From assembly GCA_937930305.1 (NCBI GenBank), contig CALGLE010000009.1, forward strand, positions 216,322 through 280,321: a stretch of 64,000 nucleotides of DNA, written 5' to 3'. Positions 62,765-64,000 of this stretch are shown one piece after another. The stretch's first letter is position 1. The number at the start of each line of letters is the position of its first letter. Under the pieces are notes generated by a model. The model did no database searches. It was not told the origin of the DNA and was given only the letters and a program-made list of their open reading frames with translations. The translations under genes were made by a program, and so were the position numbers. Origin of the DNA: an uncultured Granulosicoccaceae bacterium. Its GTDB lineage: Bacteria > Pseudomonadota > Gammaproteobacteria > Granulosicoccales > Granulosicoccaceae.

Positions 62765-63580
62765 TCAGGCCACTACCGGGTTTTTCTCAGCGTCCAACCG
62801 TTTCTCGGCTTTGTGCCCTTCATCAGTTCGACCGTACATCCAATAACTGCTGATGTAACGATCTTCCAGGCCAACACCACGCTCTGCGCGCACATATTGC
62901 CGCACATCACGCATGCGACTGAATTCACTTGCGCACCAAACAAATGGTGCGCCATCACGCCAAGGAATTTTACGAACTGAATTGATTAGGGCATCCGTAT
63001 TCTTGGCGGGGTCTGGATTGGTAATGACGGTGACTTCCAGATCATCAAAAACCGGAAGGCATAGTGCATCCGCTGCGTCTAACACTTCAACGATCAGATG
63101 CCCACGAATGGGTTCACCCAATGCAGCCAGTTCTTCCAGCTTGGCAGAGATGGCTGGAAGTGCGGTCATGTCACCGACGATGAGATACCAGTCTGATGAA
63201 GGGTTCAGTGATTTAACATTGCCAGGCCCAGTAATGGAAATTCTATCTCCTGGCTTTGCGGCTCGTGCAAACGCGGAGGCAGGTCCATCGTGGCGACCGT
63301 CTTTCCCATGTAAAGCCATATCGACCGACACACATTTTCGCAAGTTGTCTAATGATCGAATGGTGTAACTGCGAAGGGTGAGTTTTTCCTCGCTATCCGT
63401 ATCCGTCACCGGATTACCATTGGCGTCAAAAGCGAATTTGATGTAACCACCCACACTGTTCGGCGGAAAATCGGCTACCGCATCGCCTAGTAGTTGGAGG
63501 CGAATCATGTTGGGCGTTAGTGGCCGACTGTCAGTAACCACTAAAGATTTAAGGTCAAGCTTTTTCTTAGGACTTGGCAT
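62765..63580 (-). CDS. Siderophore-interacting protein (ViuB-type FAD-dependent ferric reductase)
   Basis: The protein has 271 residues from ATG at 63580. The FAD-binding barrel carries RSYTIRSLD (about 85), and HGPASAFARAAKPGDRISITGPG follows as in all SIP proteins. The NAD(P)H-binding half has LIVGDMTALPAISAKLEEL and the C-terminal SSYWMYGRTDEGH is typical. Family enzymes reduce Fe(III)-siderophores in the cytoplasm to release iron. No siderophore transport gene is adjacent; the BtuF-like protein at 4.7 kb is too far away to imply a link. Confidence 0.92.
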   Translation of the reverse strand: MPSPKKKLDLKSLVVTDSRPLTPNMIRLQLLGDAVADFPPNSVGGYIKFAFDANGNPVTDTDSEEKLTLRSYTIRSLDNLRKCVSVDMALHGKDGRHDGPASAFARAAKPGDRISITGPGNVKSLNPSSDWYLIVGDMTALPAISAKLEELAALGEPIRGHLIVEVLDAADALCLPVFDDLEVTVITNPDPAKNTDALINSVRKIPWRDGAPFVWCASEFSRMRDVRQYVRAERGVGLEDRYISSYWMYGRTDEGHKAEKRLDAEKNPVVA

Positions 63581-63796
63581 CAACAATTTCCGGACCGTGC
63601 GATCACGCGGGTTTACCCACTATAACGAATAACACAACTCGCTTTTACACTTACTCGGTCAGAGCAGATGGCGATTACACTCTAATTTCACACTTGTGTG
63701 ATGTACCCCTAATGTCAAGGGCAGATCTTGCTAATTTTCTGGTACTGCGACAAGGCTACGCCCCTTTTGAGACAACAAACACATGCGTTATAGCTG

Positions 63797-64000
63797 TTAT
63801 CCATTCACCAGCAGATAATCCGGGCTGGCATGTTCACACATCAATCGATGCCGTTCCGCACTTGAGATACCTTGGTGAATACCCGTTGTGACTAGCACGG
63901 AGGCACATCCCACACCTGCAGCACCCACGATGTCGTGTTCTAAGCTGTCTCCAATACAAACCGTTCGTGAGGCTGCCATACCCTCAACTTGCAAAATGTG
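63797..64000 (-). CDS. HAD-IIA (NagD/TIGR01459-like) hydrolase, C-terminal end only
   Basis: The minus-strand frame is open from the window edge to TAA at 63797 (67 codons), so the N-terminus lies outside. The visible part has the late HAD motif VCIGDSLEHDIVGAAGVGCASVLVTTGIH, with the aspartates that bind magnesium. SPDYLLVNG closes the protein, like P-D-Y-x-L in the TIGR01459 group. It faces away from the siderophore-interacting protein gene by about 200 bp. The substrate is unknown; the group is thought to act on small phosphoesters. Confidence 0.85.
   Translation of the reverse strand, partial: HILQVEGMAASRTVCIGDSLEHDIVGAAGVGCASVLVTTGIHQGISSAERHRLMCEHASPDYLLVNG

Noticed and set aside
63574..63891. 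Plus-strand frame of 105 codons overlapping the siderophore-interacting protein start and the HAD gene end
   Set aside because: It overlaps two well-supported genes on the other strand at both ends, has no recognisable motif and no convincing ribosome binding site. Only about 200 bp of it is free.

Overview
The window looks like chromosomal DNA of a marine heterotrophic gammaproteobacterium. This is inferred from moderate GC, the density of binding-protein-dependent importers (two tripartite systems, five ABC importers), a DmdA-type demethylase and a locus for uronate-rich polysaccharide. No rRNA, tRNA, IS element, phage or CRISPR was seen, so the taxonomic statement is soft.

Layout. 1-4.4 kb: the end of an AtuA-like (DUF1446) gene and a TctCBA importer, all on minus. 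4.5-5.6 kb: a 53-codon remnant of cobU with a broken P-loop, facing a BtuF-like binding lipoprotein. 5.8-8.0 kb: two membrane proteins of unknown function and a rhomboid protease. 8.0-22.6 kb: a uronate-polysaccharide locus. It holds a KdgF-like cupin and a glucarate dehydratase (minus), then divergently an AlgS/AlgM1/AlgM2/AlgQ-like ABC importer, a PL15-type exolyase, an SDR reductase and a GH88 unsaturated glucuronyl hydrolase. A TRAP transporter (minus) and a divergent GntR regulator follow. A 9-nt motif occurs in both control regions of this locus and overlaps a near-consensus TRAP promoter.

22.6-28.2 kb: an ABC exporter, a LEA14-like lipoprotein, a hybrid histidine kinase and two small unknown proteins. 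28.2-34.0 kb: a polar amino-acid ABC importer whose operon continues into a membrane di-iron desaturase/hydroxylase, a Rieske ferredoxin and, after a gap, a PcaD-like hydrolase. This is a candidate undescribed catabolic system. 34.2-38.1 kb: a GST and a YbbA/YbbP-type ABC pair. 38.2-49.1 kb: a Dpp-type ABC importer in one transcription unit with a ThDP enzyme, a transthyretin-like (HIU hydrolase-like) protein and a DmdA-like methyltransferase, divergent from its binding protein and a CocE-type hydrolase. This is a second candidate system.

49.1-56.2 kb: an Fbp/Afu-type ABC importer with an inositol-monophosphatase-family enzyme, an HSL-type esterase and a HAD phosphatase, suggesting uptake of an organophosphate rather than iron. 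56.4-59.1 kb: an IorAB-type molybdenum oxidoreductase with its terminator. 59.4-64 kb: an FG-GAP lipoprotein, a repeat-rich helix-hairpin-helix protein, a GrpB-family protein, a siderophore-interacting protein and the end of a HAD-IIA hydrolase.

A recurrent architectural theme is a strong intercistronic hairpin directly after the binding-protein gene (after 14377, 20768, 31469 and 54306). It probably sets a high ratio of binding protein to downstream proteins.
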